A model generated the notes under the pieces. That model was not told the origin of the DNA. It searched no databases and saw nothing but the letters and a program-made list of their open reading frames with translations. The translations under genes and the position numbers were made by a program. This document shows, one piece after another, positions 10,081 through 22,609 of a DNA stretch of 64,000 bases. Position 1 is the stretch's first letter, and each line of letters begins with the position of its first letter. This DNA is from Platycnemis pennipes (Eukaryota; Arthropoda; Insecta; Odonata; Platycnemididae): assembly GCA_933228895.1 (NCBI GenBank), contig OW121846.1, positions 7,781,915-7,845,914 on the forward strand, read 5' to 3'.

Positions 10081-11781
10081 ATCTATATGCAGTTGGAACA
10101 TCTAAAACTAGAGGAAAAAGCGTATTTTCTCCGCGTGTCGTTGGCGATATCGCTTATGCCTAACATCGAGAATCGGAGCCCAATCTGTCAGCTCACTGGA
10201 AAGAAGCGCCTTTTGACTTGTTTTTCCATTCTCCAAGTGTTTGACGGGGCCTTCTCCCATTCTCGTACCTTGAGGGCTTTTCCCCTCCAGTTCAGTGGGG
10301 ATTCACGACAGCAAACCACTTGCAACGCGTTGGAGCTTCACTCAGGCTTATGCAATGCCACATCGAGGTTTGCGTCGATAGTGGGCCAGAGCAGACTTCG
10401 TTCGAGGATTTATTTCACTGCTGTTATGCTCCTTCATGCTACTACCGCCATGCACTTCCTTAGGGTAAAAACAACCCCGTTGGCCGACAGTATGCCTCAT
10501 ATTTCTCCCCAGAGAAGGAAACAAAGATTTTACAGTTAAACTTATATCGTAGCGAAATTGCCCGGTGAATGGATGTTAACTATCACCCTCATCAAAACAA
10601 GTTGGGAAACGACACATACTGTGGAGAGGAGGGAATGCTAAGAAAGGCCACGAAACATCACCACCGATGAGGATGAGCGTCTATTTCTGAATATTTGGGA
10701 AAACTCCTTCACTTCGGTAACTGTGTGCAGGATAGAGACGAGTTCCGCGCGACCTGAAGAACTGTATGAGTCGCCTTTTGAAATTCAATATCCACCTAGA
10801 CGCGCAGCAGCCAAGGCGGTGTTAGCTCTAGTGCTCATAGGCAAATGTACGTGCTGGGCAAGGTTAAGAATGCTGGCCTCGAGTTATTTTTTCCGATGAC
10901 AAAACATTCAATTAATTATTTCATTGTCTTGCATTCCTCTTCGGGGCTGATACCAGTTTATCAGCCAAACAACGCCCGTTTTTCTTGAACTTACATTTGG
11001 GAACGACCCAGGAGCATCATTCTGAACTATTGATCGCCGTCTTTCGTTCGCGGCGTACGGCTGACGTTCCATCAAATGACATCCACCATTCTCCAAGTAA
11101 ACGGAAACAACATTTGACGCCCGCGGTAGCGCTCGCCACCGATTGCAGGTGTTCACTTCACCGTTTCCGTGCTGTCGTTCCGGATGAACGCCCGTGATAG
11201 TATGCCCTATGCCGGATATATGCTCCCACGAGTAAAGAGCCGTCCGAAGGAAAAAGCTTTATAGGGCTTTGGAGCGAATTTTTAGATGCGTAATTGAACT
11301 CCCATTTGGAATACACGCAGCAGAGACACGATGCAAGCCTGAATATGTCCTAATTGCTCAAGGTCGTGGCTATACGAGATAAAAATATATTATAAACTAT
11401 AAATGTTAACAACAATTGTTATTTGTTCTGTTAAATGGATATTTGCAGACAAATATACCATTGAGCCCCACTTACGTTTCCAGGCGGATTAACTTTTATT
11501 TGAGCTAAAAATCTGTGACAATTAATATTTTAAAAACTTTTTAAGAATCTTCAAGTATAATTCATTGATGAAATGAAATGAAAATAAATGGCAATTACGG
11601 AAATTTTGCATCATTTGTTCTAGAAGAAAAATTTCTTCGTTTTTGCTATCTCACTCTTTTTCTCTCTATTCCCTCTAAGGGGGTCATAAAAATAGGGTTC
11701 TGAAAGGAATTGGAAAGGTAATTACCCTCTTGCCCTAATCCCTAGGTGCCATAAAACATTTCTTTTTAGAGAGAGCTCCGG
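10081..11781. other. Unassigned stretch
   Basis: Several frames are open, the longest 150 codons at 10087-10539, but none shows a domain, signal peptide or motif I recognise. Base composition is mixed, with no clear repeat boundary. Confidence 0.4.
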
Positions 11782-11784
11782 TTA

Positions 11785-13189
11785 TGCCCCGTTCACACTA
11801 CTAGCTTTTTACTATGGTAAGGCTTACCATAGTTGGAAAATGGCCGTGTGAACGCAGGTTGCCGCATAACCTAGTACACTTTTCTACCATTATTGAGTTA
11901 CTATAGTTGGCGCTAGTTACTGGTATTTTAAGGACGTGTGAACGCAAGTTGGTAGAAATGTGGGTAGAAAGAAGGTTTGTTTTGAAAATGGAAGTGGAAA
12001 TGAACGTAGAGTGCTTGAAGACGAAGTGACCGGATCGCACGATATGGATTGGAAACGATTCATAGTTACAACGATATTTATTTAATCACACTGTAATATA
12101 TTTTAGTAGTTGTATTACCATGTTCCACTGATTCGGTTGTTCAATAATGGTTTTAAATAGTTTGCTTTACCCCTGAATCCTGAGTACGTACGCTTATATA
12201 TTTATTGTATGTGATTAACTTGCCGTGAAGAAAATATACATGCAGAAATTAAGTAACTAAGAAGTTGCAAACTTTCACAGGAAATTCGACTCGTGTTATT
12301 TTTTACGTATTCACTCCTTAGGACGGCATTAAAACTATTTTCAGCATTATTCCCTTAAATAGCTCCTTTCACAAACAGCAGAATATGGTAAACTTGGGAT
12401 ATGGGATTTAAAAATACTAAATATTGATAAGAGCAACAAATTCATTATGTATACTTGTACGTATTCTATTTGGATACATGAACTTGCCTACGAAATGGGT
12501 TAACACGAGCGATAACTTATTGAGAGGTGAACAATTAATCATTTCGTATCATGGCGTTCCATGGTTGATTGCATTTCTTGGCGCGTGATGCCTGTATATA
12601 AGCTAAACGAATAGAAATACAGGCAAGGAAACGTTAATAATTTTAAAGTGTAAAGGTATTAGTTGAAATATGCGAGGAAAAAGAGGTAAAGGTTGAATGT
12701 CTTAAATATCTGGAAATTAAAGTCATGGAGGGCGTTCATCGTTGTACAACCTTTACATATTTTTAACGTATTATTTTGGAGTTATTCAAAGCAAATGTTA
12801 ATTGCATTCAATTTTATATTTAAATTTGATGTTTAGCAAAGTAACTAACACAGAATCCGTATCTCGGAGATGCGACCCACTGTCAATCATGAGGAAGTAA
12901 TTTAAGAAGAATATTTTGGTTCATTTATAAAAAGGGATCTAGGAAACTACATTGACAATTTTCTATAAAATAACTGCATCTAATTTGCACATAAGTTAAA
13001 ATACGCTTCCAATCTTTGCAAGACAAAGTCCTTCCGCTATCCTACCCTCCATTGTTATTTTGACTTAATTTCACTCTCCAATAGATGTCACTAGAGTCTT
13101 TACGATGGTTCTGGGTAGGCCGTGTGAACGCAGGTTAGTTTTAGCCACCATATTAACTATCATTCTACCCTAGTAGTGTGAACGGGGCA
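11785..13189. mobile_element. PIF/Harbinger-like non-autonomous DNA transposon (1405 bp)
   Basis: Perfect 20-bp terminal inverted repeats TGCCCCGTTCACACTACTAG (11785-11804, and reversed at 13170-13189) are flanked by the 3-bp repeat TTA (11782-11784, 13190-13192), the TWA target typical of PIF/Harbinger. GTGTGAACGCAGGTT-like subterminal repeats occur at about 11851, 11935 and 13120. The interior is AT-rich and codes for no transposase. The right end is closely related to the lone end at 20108. Confidence 0.85.
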
Positions 13190-14180
13190 TTACGGAAAAC
13201 GTCTCAATGCACGAAAAGCCACAGCTGCAGGCTCTCGACTCGAATTGAAAATGTTTTTGCATGGATAAAAATTATTTTGACACTAAAATCGGAGTTTGCA
13301 GTAAATTTGTCTATACTTGTCTGCTGCGTGTATTCCAAATGGGAGAGCCGACGGGCCACGCGAGAGAAACTTGTAAATATTTAAATATTTATAAAAAACG
13401 CATTTATGAATTGCCACTAAACTTTATTTTTGGAATAGTTAGCTGGGTATGTTTAGATTACGGAAAAAAAGTTTCGTCCGATTCTGAGATGGAGTATTTG
13501 AGAAAAGTTTACTAACCATATTTTAAACATAAGTAATTAACAACAATAGAGTATAGAAGAGAATAATTTTTAATAATATATTTGCATTCAATAAAGATTT
13601 AGCTTTGATAAAAGCTATTAATCATTGCTGTATGACAGTTACAAGCGGAGATAAAAGTGATAATATGGTTTAAGGCTCGGATTTTTGCTAAAATGCGAAA
13701 TCAAATGTCATGATGTTATACCATCTGTGAGATGCTAGGGTCACGGTGCCTAGAGTTATCAATCAGCTTGAAAATACGGAGACATGTTCTCGAGCGAAAA
13801 GGATGCGTTTATTCGGCGAGCTCCCGTGCGCCCGCGAGACAAGCGATCGCGTCCACACGCCAGCAGACCCGCCAACCACAACTGGAAAAAACGAAAACTG
13901 CACAACCATTCAGCGGCATTCCTTGCCGCTAAATGGGGTAGCGACGGCCTTACGAACCGTCCGCTCAAGGCTCACTAAGGAGGGTAAGAAACCCATTTCG
14001 GTGGACAAGTGCACGACCTTATCATTGAGCGTCTAGGGGGAGGGTTCGGAGCTCGGCCACTACGACCCCAACCCCTCCCTGTGCACGTCGTTGATGCGCC
14101 TTACTTCTTCTCATAAGTGTAGGATCGGCGAAGTGTACCGAACAGTATAAATGTGTTGGGAAAACAGATACAGATGACTA
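13190..14180. other. Unassigned stretch, GC-rich at 13780-14100
   Basis: About 13780-14100 is GC- and CpG-richer than its surroundings, with overlapping short frames on both strands. No motif is recognisable. It may be an old repeat or a short CpG-rich segment. Confidence 0.4.
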
Positions 14181-14660
14181 AAGGCCGTTTTCCACGGTCA
14201 TTAAAACTGCGCAAGTTGATGTAGATTCCGTTTGAGCAGTCGTCTGCGAAAGTCCGTGACGTGGAAAATTGCGAGGACGCTTGCTTGACAGCTTTACTCG
14301 GTGCAATCGTTGGTGCCAATACCATTGCCAATGTCAGTGACATATATACTAATCAGTAGCGGTAATACCGTCATTATATGGCATAACGTCAAGATCTGTT
14401 TAGTAGCAATTAATTGGACGTGAAAGATGCGATAAATTACCAATCGTTGCCGCTACATCTGCACCATCTAGCGAGAGAAATAAACTTCAAACTTGCGCGA
14501 ACGCATGTATCAGATTAGAACATGATCTAATTTGTTCGCGAGCGTTCGCGCAGTAGCGCTGCCTGTCCTCGCAAGTCGTCGCTTTACACGGCGCAATATT
14601 TCTTGCGCAAGTGTTCTCGCAGCAGCCTGGGAAGTATCAGTGACCGTGTAAAACGGCATT
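14181..14660. mobile_element. 480-bp MITE-like element with 20-bp inverted ends
   Basis: The left end AAGGCCGTTTTCCACGGTCA (14181-14200) and the reverse complement of the right end (14641-14660) agree at 18 of 20 positions. Inside lie further inverted GCGCAAG/CTTGCGC words and TTTACACGGCGCAA near 14583, similar to the element at 28258. There is no ORF. The target duplication is not clear. Confidence 0.72.
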
Positions 14661-15559
14661 GAGAACCGGATCTCTTTCATAAGCAGAGTGATGTAAAGAC
14701 GGGACCCCCTGCCTAAAGGATGCTGCCATATTAGTGACCGAATTTCGGTTCACGCCGGGTCAATGCAAATTCAAAACGTTACAAAATACACTCATAAAAG
14801 TTAAAATTACTGAACACATTGGCAAAATTAGTTGAACCTAAGGGGCACTTGCAATACATAATGCTGTGGAAAATTGCACTTCTCGAGTGAAAATGTGAAT
14901 ATTTAAAAATAGCATTGGCATGTATTAATCCGCAATTTTTTTTATTCCCACGTATGTTGTGTTTTATGAGCAACTATTACCTCCATTTCCAAAATGAGAA
15001 GAAAAATTGATCTGGATACGCGTATAGCATACGCATACCTCACAGAAAATCTACAAAATAACACTGGAAAACTAAAAGCAGAATCAATAACGATTTCAAG
15101 AGTCTTCTATCTTTCTTTGGGTCCTTCACTCTTGGCAGTAATCGATATTAAATTCGCAAACATGGTAGATGGACCCGAAGACTGCATTATAGTGAAATAG
15201 CTTTCTTCTGGACTACATACAACATACATGAAAAAATCAGGATAGTGCATTAAATCGAGTGATAGACGCCATCAGAGATACGGTCAACTACCTGCTTTCA
15301 AAAATATAAGTTCACTGAATGAGGAAGTCAGCCGACATGAACATCAGACGACGGGCAGGAATTGAGAAGCAAGTGGGAGAGAAAACTCAAGTCAAATATC
15401 ACATTCAGCAAGCAATCCAATGACTTGGTATAGAGGTGAGGAAAATGCTCTATTACTTTTCTAATCCCTACAAAGCATAACATTTACGCACGTAGGGTAT
15501 TTCATGCTTTACGAGGATTTCATGGCAGAACAATCACAAATATGAAGGTATGTGCTAAA
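14661..15559. other. Unassigned AT-rich stretch
   Basis: No recognised element. A 68-codon frame at 14994-15200 lacks any motif. Confidence 0.4.
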
Positions 15560-15640
15560 AGCGGCATCACCCAGATTTAAACTCGGGACCCTTCAGCTCG
15601 TCGACGAACTCTCTTTCCACTGGGCTACTACGACCACTAC
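15560..15640 (-). mobile_element. tRNA-like SINE head (minus strand)
   Basis: Read on the minus strand, an A-box-like TAGCCCAGTGG (15628-15618) is followed by a B-box-like GAGTTTAAATCT (15584-15573). It resembles a tRNA of the type with a long arm between the boxes, but the stems are imperfect. I call it a tRNA-derived repeat or tRNA relic. Confidence 0.5.
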
Positions 15641-16790
15641 GATAAGCAGCGTTATTTTGGGCTTTATATTCACAGAAAAAGTAAAGTTAAACGATCTCTA
15701 AATGAGAATTCCTGATTTATTGACAGAAATCAGCTTGTAGCATCATTACTAACTTGGCAAATACGCAAGCATGAACTAAGAAGTAAAAAAATTGTAAAAC
15801 CTTTTCTTTCGACTTCTTAAGCGCTGGAAATCAAGTATCTAATTTGGGTATCGTCCAAATTTTTGAAGAAAAGATTTACTCACTAGGTGGATTCTCTTGG
15901 TGAGAATTACTTTCCACGTATTTCTAGTCCTAATATCCACCTTCCTGTATTTGCACGTAAAAGTTGTCAGGTAATACGCTAAAATGTTAATCTGAATGTT
16001 TGATATTCCGCCACCGAAACCATCTTGCCAGTCAACCTAGCCTCCAGCCGTAGAATAATAACGTAATACAAACGACATTCATTCACAACCCTTTGGATCT
16101 TTCAGTTTGATAATATCTTGAGCAAACAAATAAGCTGTATCCCGACGAAAAATTCACTTATCGTGTAAATTCATTAATTTTCAACCGAGAAAAATATTTC
16201 AAAGGGGTCAAAGCATGAAATAGATGGCAAGTATCAATACATACATAATAATAACTTTGGAACATGAACTGGCTACTGGGTGAGAGTGGTGGAGATTCAT
16301 TATATTAACTCCAAGAAACTCTTGCGAATTTAGAACTTAAATGTATGCCTATTACTTCAACGTGTAAAATCTATTCCCATCCTTATGAGGTTTGAATATT
16401 CCCGGTGTGGAACTCACTTCCTCAGTGTTGCCAAGTTGCCGGATTTCATTTAGCTCCCACACTGGCCGCATTTAGACGCCAAAACCTTAGTATTAATTAT
16501 TTCCCCCACTGTACCATGATTACACCGTAGGCTGTGATACTGTAGTTTTCTTCCGAATTCATGCTCGAGGAATTCAGGCACCTTCGATGGCAAATGGAAC
16601 ACGGCTAATAAATTCGGACACAGCTTTAGTCTATAGTTCAGCCTACGCACTGAGTTCGGAAATCGAAAAAGCTGTACACAAGTCCAAAATACATTTTGTG
16701 GTATAAACTTAAAACTTCACACAAATACTCACAAAAGATTGCTGATTACGGACGGAATAGTTCATCATTTGTCGTGCTTCTCATCCATTA
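15641..16790. other. Unassigned AT-rich stretch
   Basis: Nothing recognised on either strand. Confidence 0.4.
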
Positions 16791-17172
16791 GCGAAAATCG
16801 GCAAGATTTTTAAAGGGACGGTACGATAACCATACTAGCGTAACCAATGAATTAAATTGAGAATCATTGTCGGATCGCAGGTTGAAATTTAGACTTAATC
16901 ATTAAATAAATTCCATGCTAATATTTTCAGTGATGACGTTAAAAGTATGTTGCGAACCCCAACTTACTATGGTAGACTGGACCACGATTACAAAATTAGA
17001 GAAATTGATTGCCGAACTGACAGATTCAATATGTTCTTTTTTCCTCATACAATTAGGGATATGAATAGCGGTAAATATGTCCAATACGAGTGAATGAATC
17101 CATAGCATAGGTAGTTGCATGTTGACATAAGGACATGAAGGTAACCCAACTAACAGCATGTTTTTGCATGCA
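16791..17172 (+). mobile_element. CR1-B fragment, truncated at both ends
   Basis: The fragment aligns to CR1-B from the RT C-terminal stretch (GSARF-type, YDN, V--LNE) through FFPHTIRDMN to the start of the 3'UTR, ending near GTTTTTGCATGC. Stops and small deletions are frequent and the canonical tail is missing. It is an old copy. Confidence 0.8.
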
Positions 17173-18310
17173 TACTTTGCTAGATGTACTGTTTCGAATC
17201 TTGAATCTCTCATTATTCCGGAAACGTTCGTGTCAACGTTTAGAGAGAGCACTAAAACCCAATCCGTGCATAATCGTTGAGTTCGCGTATGGCATCTATA
17301 TTAGTTCCTAAATTAAATCGTTTCGTTGAAAATTACACTGAAATCTCTTTCTTCTCTCTACACTGTCTACATACACTCTGAATACACTGTCTGCGCCTCT
17401 ATCACTTATTTGTCGAGCTCAAAACGTGATAATTCATAATAAGCCATTATATAACAGAATATCTGAAGTGACCTGTGAAAAGGGCTAAGAGGGCCAGAGA
17501 AGTTATGTGAAATATACTTTCGATGTTGACCAATATTAATTAAATGAATATGGTAGTCGGAAGTTTTACTAGCGGAACTAAGAATTTTTGCCATTCTTTT
17601 TCGAATTTCAGCATTTCACTGTGCGGCATTGCTGGAAGCACTGTGATGGACCACTCTTCAGGCGCAGTCAGCAAGCCAGGCAACAGGTCTGCAACCGAAA
17701 AACTGCATGGGAATTTTTGACCGTTTATTAGAGATTTTTTTGTCACTGAAACAGCGAAAAATATTTTTTAAATTCCATCACATCAGGTTTTCTTGTAAAA
17801 CTCATGTTTTTAGTTTAAAGAAGCGTAAAATTTCCCTTTTTTAAACTGAAATCTGGTATCCTATTCTTGAGTAAAAAACATATCCAATAATGGTTTCTTA
17901 CATTAATTAAATATTTTAAATTTCTATTTCCGGATTTTGTCTGCTGTAGCACACTTACTTGCGGACGAAACACGAACGAAAACAGTTTTACACAGACACA
18001 AGCCTACTACGATTCACATACCATCTACTGAACTGCGAAGTAAGCAAAGGGAAAAGTCTAACTCAGAACGGCTGCACGCATGTGCCGGGTTCAATGGTTA
18101 CTATCGTAGGTCAGGGAAAGGTGAATCCAGTTGGAGCACTCATTTTACATCCTGCTTCCCCTCGCGACTGAGCCCGTGTTTTTGTTTCGTACTACTGCCT
18201 CAAGAGGCTGTGCGATTTCTCCATACAGATTTTGTTTTATTTGTGGTGAGTTCACTGTAAAAAGACAACAAAAGAACATAGGTATGTGATTTAATGAAGA
18301 AATCTTTTTT
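17173..18310. other. Unassigned stretch
   Basis: There are short open frames on both strands (for example 17937-18260) but no domain. Part of 17937-18310 may belong to the same relic as the next entry. Confidence 0.35.
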
Positions 18311-18591
18311 GCTTATTTCAAGTTGAAACTTTGGGATCAAGACAAGCAGCGGCCTCCTCACAAGGTGTGTAGAAGATGTGAGGACGATATTTTTTTCTGG
18401 GTGAAATACAGTCGTTTAATTTTTCCCTTCCTAATGTGAGGCGTGAACAGGAAAACCACACCGCTGACTGCTATTTCTGTTCGGTGGATGTACGAGGCTT
18501 TAATGTAAAAATAAAAAGACCATATTTTACCCAAACCTTAGTCCAGCTATTCGTCCAGTGTCTCATTCCTCAGAAAAACCAGTTCCATAGC
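18311..18591 (+). pseudogene. Relic of a repetitive arthropod protein family, N-terminal part
   Basis: On the plus strand the frames give LKLWDQDKQRPPHKVC then RRC from 18318, and HTADCYFCSVDVRGFN from about 18457. The paired Cys motifs and the W-DQDK-PHKVC block match, from memory, a multi-copy uncharacterised protein family seen in arthropod genomes. The continuation lies at 21761-21975 and 22610-23480. The sequence is frameshifted and has stops. The break at 18592 is a hAT insertion. The function is unknown to me. Confidence 0.6.
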
Positions 18592-18805
18592 CAGTGGCGG
18601 ATCAAAGGGGGAGGCTAAAGGGGCTATAGCCGCCCCCCCCCCCCCCCATTGGGTCGAAACATACACTAGATAAAATCGAAATTTTCGGAGGTTACCACTT
18701 TGTACTAAAGTATTTAGTTATATTTTCCGGTAAATTTACCTATTATAACGAATTAAAATACAAATTAGTTTTAAACTTAGGGCCTATTTTACACGCTTTT
18801 GGTAT

Positions 18806-19849
18806 GTTTACATTAATGATATCAGTAAGGCGGTAAAAAGTAAGCTTCGTCTGTTTGCCGATGACGCAGTTGTGTACAGGGAAATTCTAAGCCCAAACGA
18901 TAATGAATATTTAAATGATGACCTACAAGCAATCGAAAATTGGTGTGATACATGGCAGTTAGAATTAAATTTTTAAAAATGTATAGTAATGAATTTTTGG
19001 AAAAAGAATAATTCTCCTCCAAGCACATACAAAATAAGTAATAATGAAATAACAAACGTGGAATCCATTAAATATCTTGGAATAAGACTGACCCATGATC
19101 TTTCCTGGGGTAAACATATACGTGAAATTATGGGTCAAGCTAATCGTAAACTGGGTTTCATCAAAAGAGTATTGGGTAAATGTGACGATCATGTACGAGA
19201 AATCAGCTACTTTTCCCTTGTTAGACCTCATTTGGAATATGCTGCCAGTGTATGGGATCCCTACGAAATCGGTCTAAGCAATGAACTTGAACGTGTGCAG
19301 CGAAGATCGGCAAGATTTGTAAAGGGACGATACGATAATTATGTTAGCGTAACCAGTCTATTAAATGAATTGAAATGGGAATCATTGTCAGATCGCAGGT
19401 TGAAATTTAGACTTAATCTCTTAAACAAATTCCAAGACAATATTTTCAGTGATGAAGTTAAAAATATTTTACGAACCCCAACTTACTATGGCAGACTGGA
19501 CCATATTCATAAAATTAGAGAAATTGATTGCCGAACTGATAGATTCAAAATGTCCTTTTTCCCTCGAACAATTAGAGATACGAATAACGGTAAATATGTC
19601 CTATCAGAGAGTAGCAATGAATAGCATTGGTAGCTGCATGTTGGTATGAGTACTTTAAGCTAACCCTACTAACAGAATGTTTTTGCATGTTTGCTTTGCA
19701 ATTTCTTTCTTTTTTTAATAGTGTTGTTCTGACTACTATATTAATACTATTCCTTTTTAATGCATGATATGTAGTGCATGTTTGGTGAGAAATCACCCCC
19801 TGCCACACACCCTCGTGGTGGCTCGCAGGGTATTATGTAGATGTAGATA
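18806..19849 (+). mobile_element. CR1-B copy inside the hAT element
   Basis: The copy is 5'-truncated at the RT palm (YINDISKAVKSKLRLFADDAVVY at about 18810-18880). It keeps a 211-codon open frame at 18989-19624, covering the thumb and C-terminus, then the full 3'UTR and GTAGATGTAGAT tail. A stop at about 18973 separates the palm from that frame. It is highly similar to the copies at 1317, 43133 and 43892. Confidence 0.88.
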
Positions 19850-20107
19850 TTTTAAAATCGGAAGCGATACTTGCGAAACCGGACAAATAATTACGAATTC
19901 GCGCAATAGCGCAGCGGAAGCCACTGTATTAATTTGGCTGTACACGTGGACATTATAAAAACTCTCAACACAGACAAAACGATATAATAAAAATAATACA
20001 GGATTATATTACAATTTAATTTAATTTAGAAAGGAAAACATCACAGACAAAACAATATTTACCATGGTTAACCAAATTAATATCACGAAATAGTTCACAA
20101 ACTATAA

Positions 20108-20200
20108 TGCCCCGTTTACATTACTAGGTTTGAATGATGGTTAATATGGCGGCTTTAACTAATATGCGTTCACACGTATTCAAGTTTAGCGTAGTAGAGA
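20108..20200 (+). mobile_element. Lone Harbinger-like end
   Basis: TGCCCCGTTTACATTACTAG, preceded by TAA, differs from the 11785 element TIR at two bases. The next 60 bp also match the reverse complement of 13110-13169 (for example GTTAATATGG and GCGTTCACACG). No matching opposite end is found nearby, so it is a solo or deleted copy. Confidence 0.68.
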
Positions 20201-20229
20201 TGGTGGTAACAGTGGTAGCCTCTGGTGAA

Positions 20230-21150
20230 GAATAAAGGCATTCGAAGCCCCCGACGCGCGCGCAGCTCACTGATGAACAAAGATTATATACACGGTTGAA
20301 GAAGATGGATATTGCGGAGCAAGTGGGATTTATCGATGTTCTCGAAAAAATGAATTTCTCCGAATCAACGAAACAGAGACTGAAGGCACTTTGCTCTACA
20401 CGATGGGTCGAGAGACATGATAGCCTCATCACCTTTAAAGAGTTAATTGTTCCTGTTGTCACAGTATTGGAAGATTTGAGTGACAACAAAACGCCAGAAG
20501 TGTCGTCTGAAGCGTACATGTTATCCTGCGCCATAAAAAAAATTTGTTGTTGGCCTTGAAGTTGCAGCCTGCTGCCTTGGTTTTCTTTAAGACTAAGTCA
20601 ACGGTTGCAAAGCCCCAAGCAGGATATCTCGTCTGCTTTAGTTAACGTAACTGACATTTTGGAGAACTCAAAAATATTCGGCGCGAAGCCGAACTCGAGT
20701 TCAACAGTCTGTACGAAAACTCCCTTCAAGTTGCAGATGAGCTGGGATTTTAAATATCAACACCAAGAACATGCATACGTCAAAGAAACAGAAGCAATGC
20801 GCCCGCAGAAAATCCTGAAGAATATATCAGATCCTGCCTCTTTTGGATCATTTTATTTCAGAGATAGTTGCAAGATTCAGCAGAGGTTTCTGTGGAGTCC
20901 TTCCTCTTGACGACCTCATTCCCTTCAACCTATCAAGATTCATGGACAAGGAGATTCTAGCTGATACTGAAAAACATCAAACCTATACGTATATAGGTTG
21001 AAGACTTATTTGAGAAGTACTATGGGAGAAGTACGATTAAATGGACTGGCACTCGAAAACGTGTCAAAAGAAAGGGACCAGTAGACGAAATAATCAGAAT
21101 ATTTAGCAAGAATAGACGAATGATTGTAGAGAACTGGAATAATGATTCAT
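20230..21150 (+). pseudogene. hAT transposase remnant (C-terminal half)
   Basis: The 87-codon frame at 20296-20559 contains LKALCSTRWVERHDSLITF, the CxTRWxxRHDS signature of the P52rIPK/ZMYM1-like hAT group. A second frame (20605-20910) and fragments up to 21150 (DLFEKYYG, RIFSKNRRMIVENWN) continue it with frameshifts. It presumably supplied the transposase of the 18592-21760 element. The N-terminal catalytic region is gone. Confidence 0.72.
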
Positions 21151-21760
21151 AACGCAGCTTCCACAACAACTCGGCGAAGAATGTCATTATTGCTTTTTAA
21201 ATTAAACCAATGTATTCAATCAGAAGTAATTTTTTTTACTATTTTATAGCACCCATTATAAATTCCCCCTTTTATTGTTAAGTATCTCTAGTTCAAAGAT
21301 CAACAAGCAGTGAAATTTAAATGAATTGTGATTATATTTTGAATGTTTTTTTTCCTATTTAAACTTCCCGACTCTTGTTTAACGTAAAAATGTATTAATA
21401 AAAACAAATGAACTTATCTAATCATAAAAGTGATTTAACTGCATTTGTGTTCCTTATCATTAAGTCATACTTTAAAAACTAGTTAAAGCATCATCATAAG
21501 TTTTTATTATTAATATTACCGATATTTCAATCTAGGCCCATCAAGACCACCATAAACCTTTTACTAATAAAATAACCTAATACATGTGCATAGTAGTGTC
21601 TTTTTTTATCAAAGAATTAGCCTAAAACCGCCGTTTTTGAGTCTTGTAAATCCCAAATTTCCAAAATCCCCGAACCCCCCTTCGTCTGGGGGGAATTCCC
21701 CAGGCCCCCGGTTTGCCCCCCCCCCCCACCCCCCTTGGTCCAAACCTAGATCCGCCACTG

Positions 21761-21975
21761 TCGACAGCCACCTTCAAGTTTGGATTATATGCGGAGTGAT
21801 TCTGAGGATGAAGGATGATTTTTCTGTTGATAAGGGACCCCAACCATTTTCTCACAGCGAGCTGAATTACCTAGTGGGAGGACTTTACAAAGACGAAGCC
21901 GAATAGCTAGGGTTAATACTGAAAAATACTAATCTACTGACACCTAGAACTTCATTCTCCTGATAGAGGCACCAA
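21761..21975 (+). pseudogene. Repetitive-protein relic, middle part
   Basis: The frame ending at 21906 gives GPQPFSHSELNYLVGGLY then KDEAE, with LKNTNLLTPRTSFS following after a stop. This continues the relic interrupted at 18592. The ELN-LV-L and LL-PGT-like words fit the family as I remember it. It is not functional. Confidence 0.55.
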
Positions 21976-21989
21976 GAGAAGGAGCGGGG

Positions 21990-22420
21990 GTGTTTACTCG
22001 GAAGCGAAATCGCTCTTTTGTACACGAGTTAGATGGAAACAAAAAATGAATTTTAGTGAAAAACTTAATCTACTAAGCAGAGCCATTCATTCATAAATCA
22101 AAAATGAAAATAAGCAAAGGGAGACGCCCACCGAACGAGCTGCATTAAGAATTACTACGGCATCCACCTGCCGTCCTTCACAGGTTTGAGGGAAAAGGAG
22201 TGGAGAATGGGGCAGAAGGTCTGCTCGCACCTGATCCTGTCGCAACCACTTCCATTGGCAGAGTCAGCTGTGTGTCCCCCATTGTGCTTTGGCGAAGGAT
22301 TTGACCGGATGAAGTGGCTGACGCACAAGGCCTTTGCACGCCCACTCTTCCGAAAGGGTTAAGAACATCAGTTTTTCAGCACATCAAAAATATTGTAAGC
22401 AGCCTTTCACTCAGTTTTTC
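21990..22420 (+). repeat. Interspersed repeat shared with 46386-46660
   Basis: Blocks such as ACTCGGAAGCGAAATCG, GAAGGTCTGCTCGCAC, CCACTTCCATTGGCA and AAAGGGTTAAGAACATCAG recur in the same order at 46386-46660. The copy here has about 130 bp of additional sequence after the first block. There are no coding motifs; the family is unknown. Confidence 0.75.
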
Positions 22421-22609
22421 GGGAACCAGACATTCACTCAGTTTTTCTCCAAAACGGGAAATCTCGTTTCTTTTTCAAAAATGTTCAATGGCTATTGAAA
22501 TGTTTTGACACAATATGACCCATCCAAGTGACGCCTATGGATATATTCACCTAAAAGGTACCTTAAGCAGCCTTGCTGCATAATAGTAATACATTTGCAA
22601 CGCTTCCTT

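Larger units (their letters stand above)
18592..21760. mobile_element. hAT-type DNA transposon (3169 bp), itself interrupted
   Basis: The ends CAGTGGCGGATC (18592-18603) and GATCCGCCACTG (21749-21760) are perfect 12-bp inverted repeats. The flanking 8-mers TCCATAGC and TCGACAGC match at 6 of 8 positions, consistent with an aged 8-bp hAT target duplication. Long C runs lie near both ends (about 18632-18648 and 21716-21733). It contains a CR1-B copy, a lone Harbinger-like end and a decayed transposase. The surrounding relic protein resumes on the other side. Confidence 0.78.
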
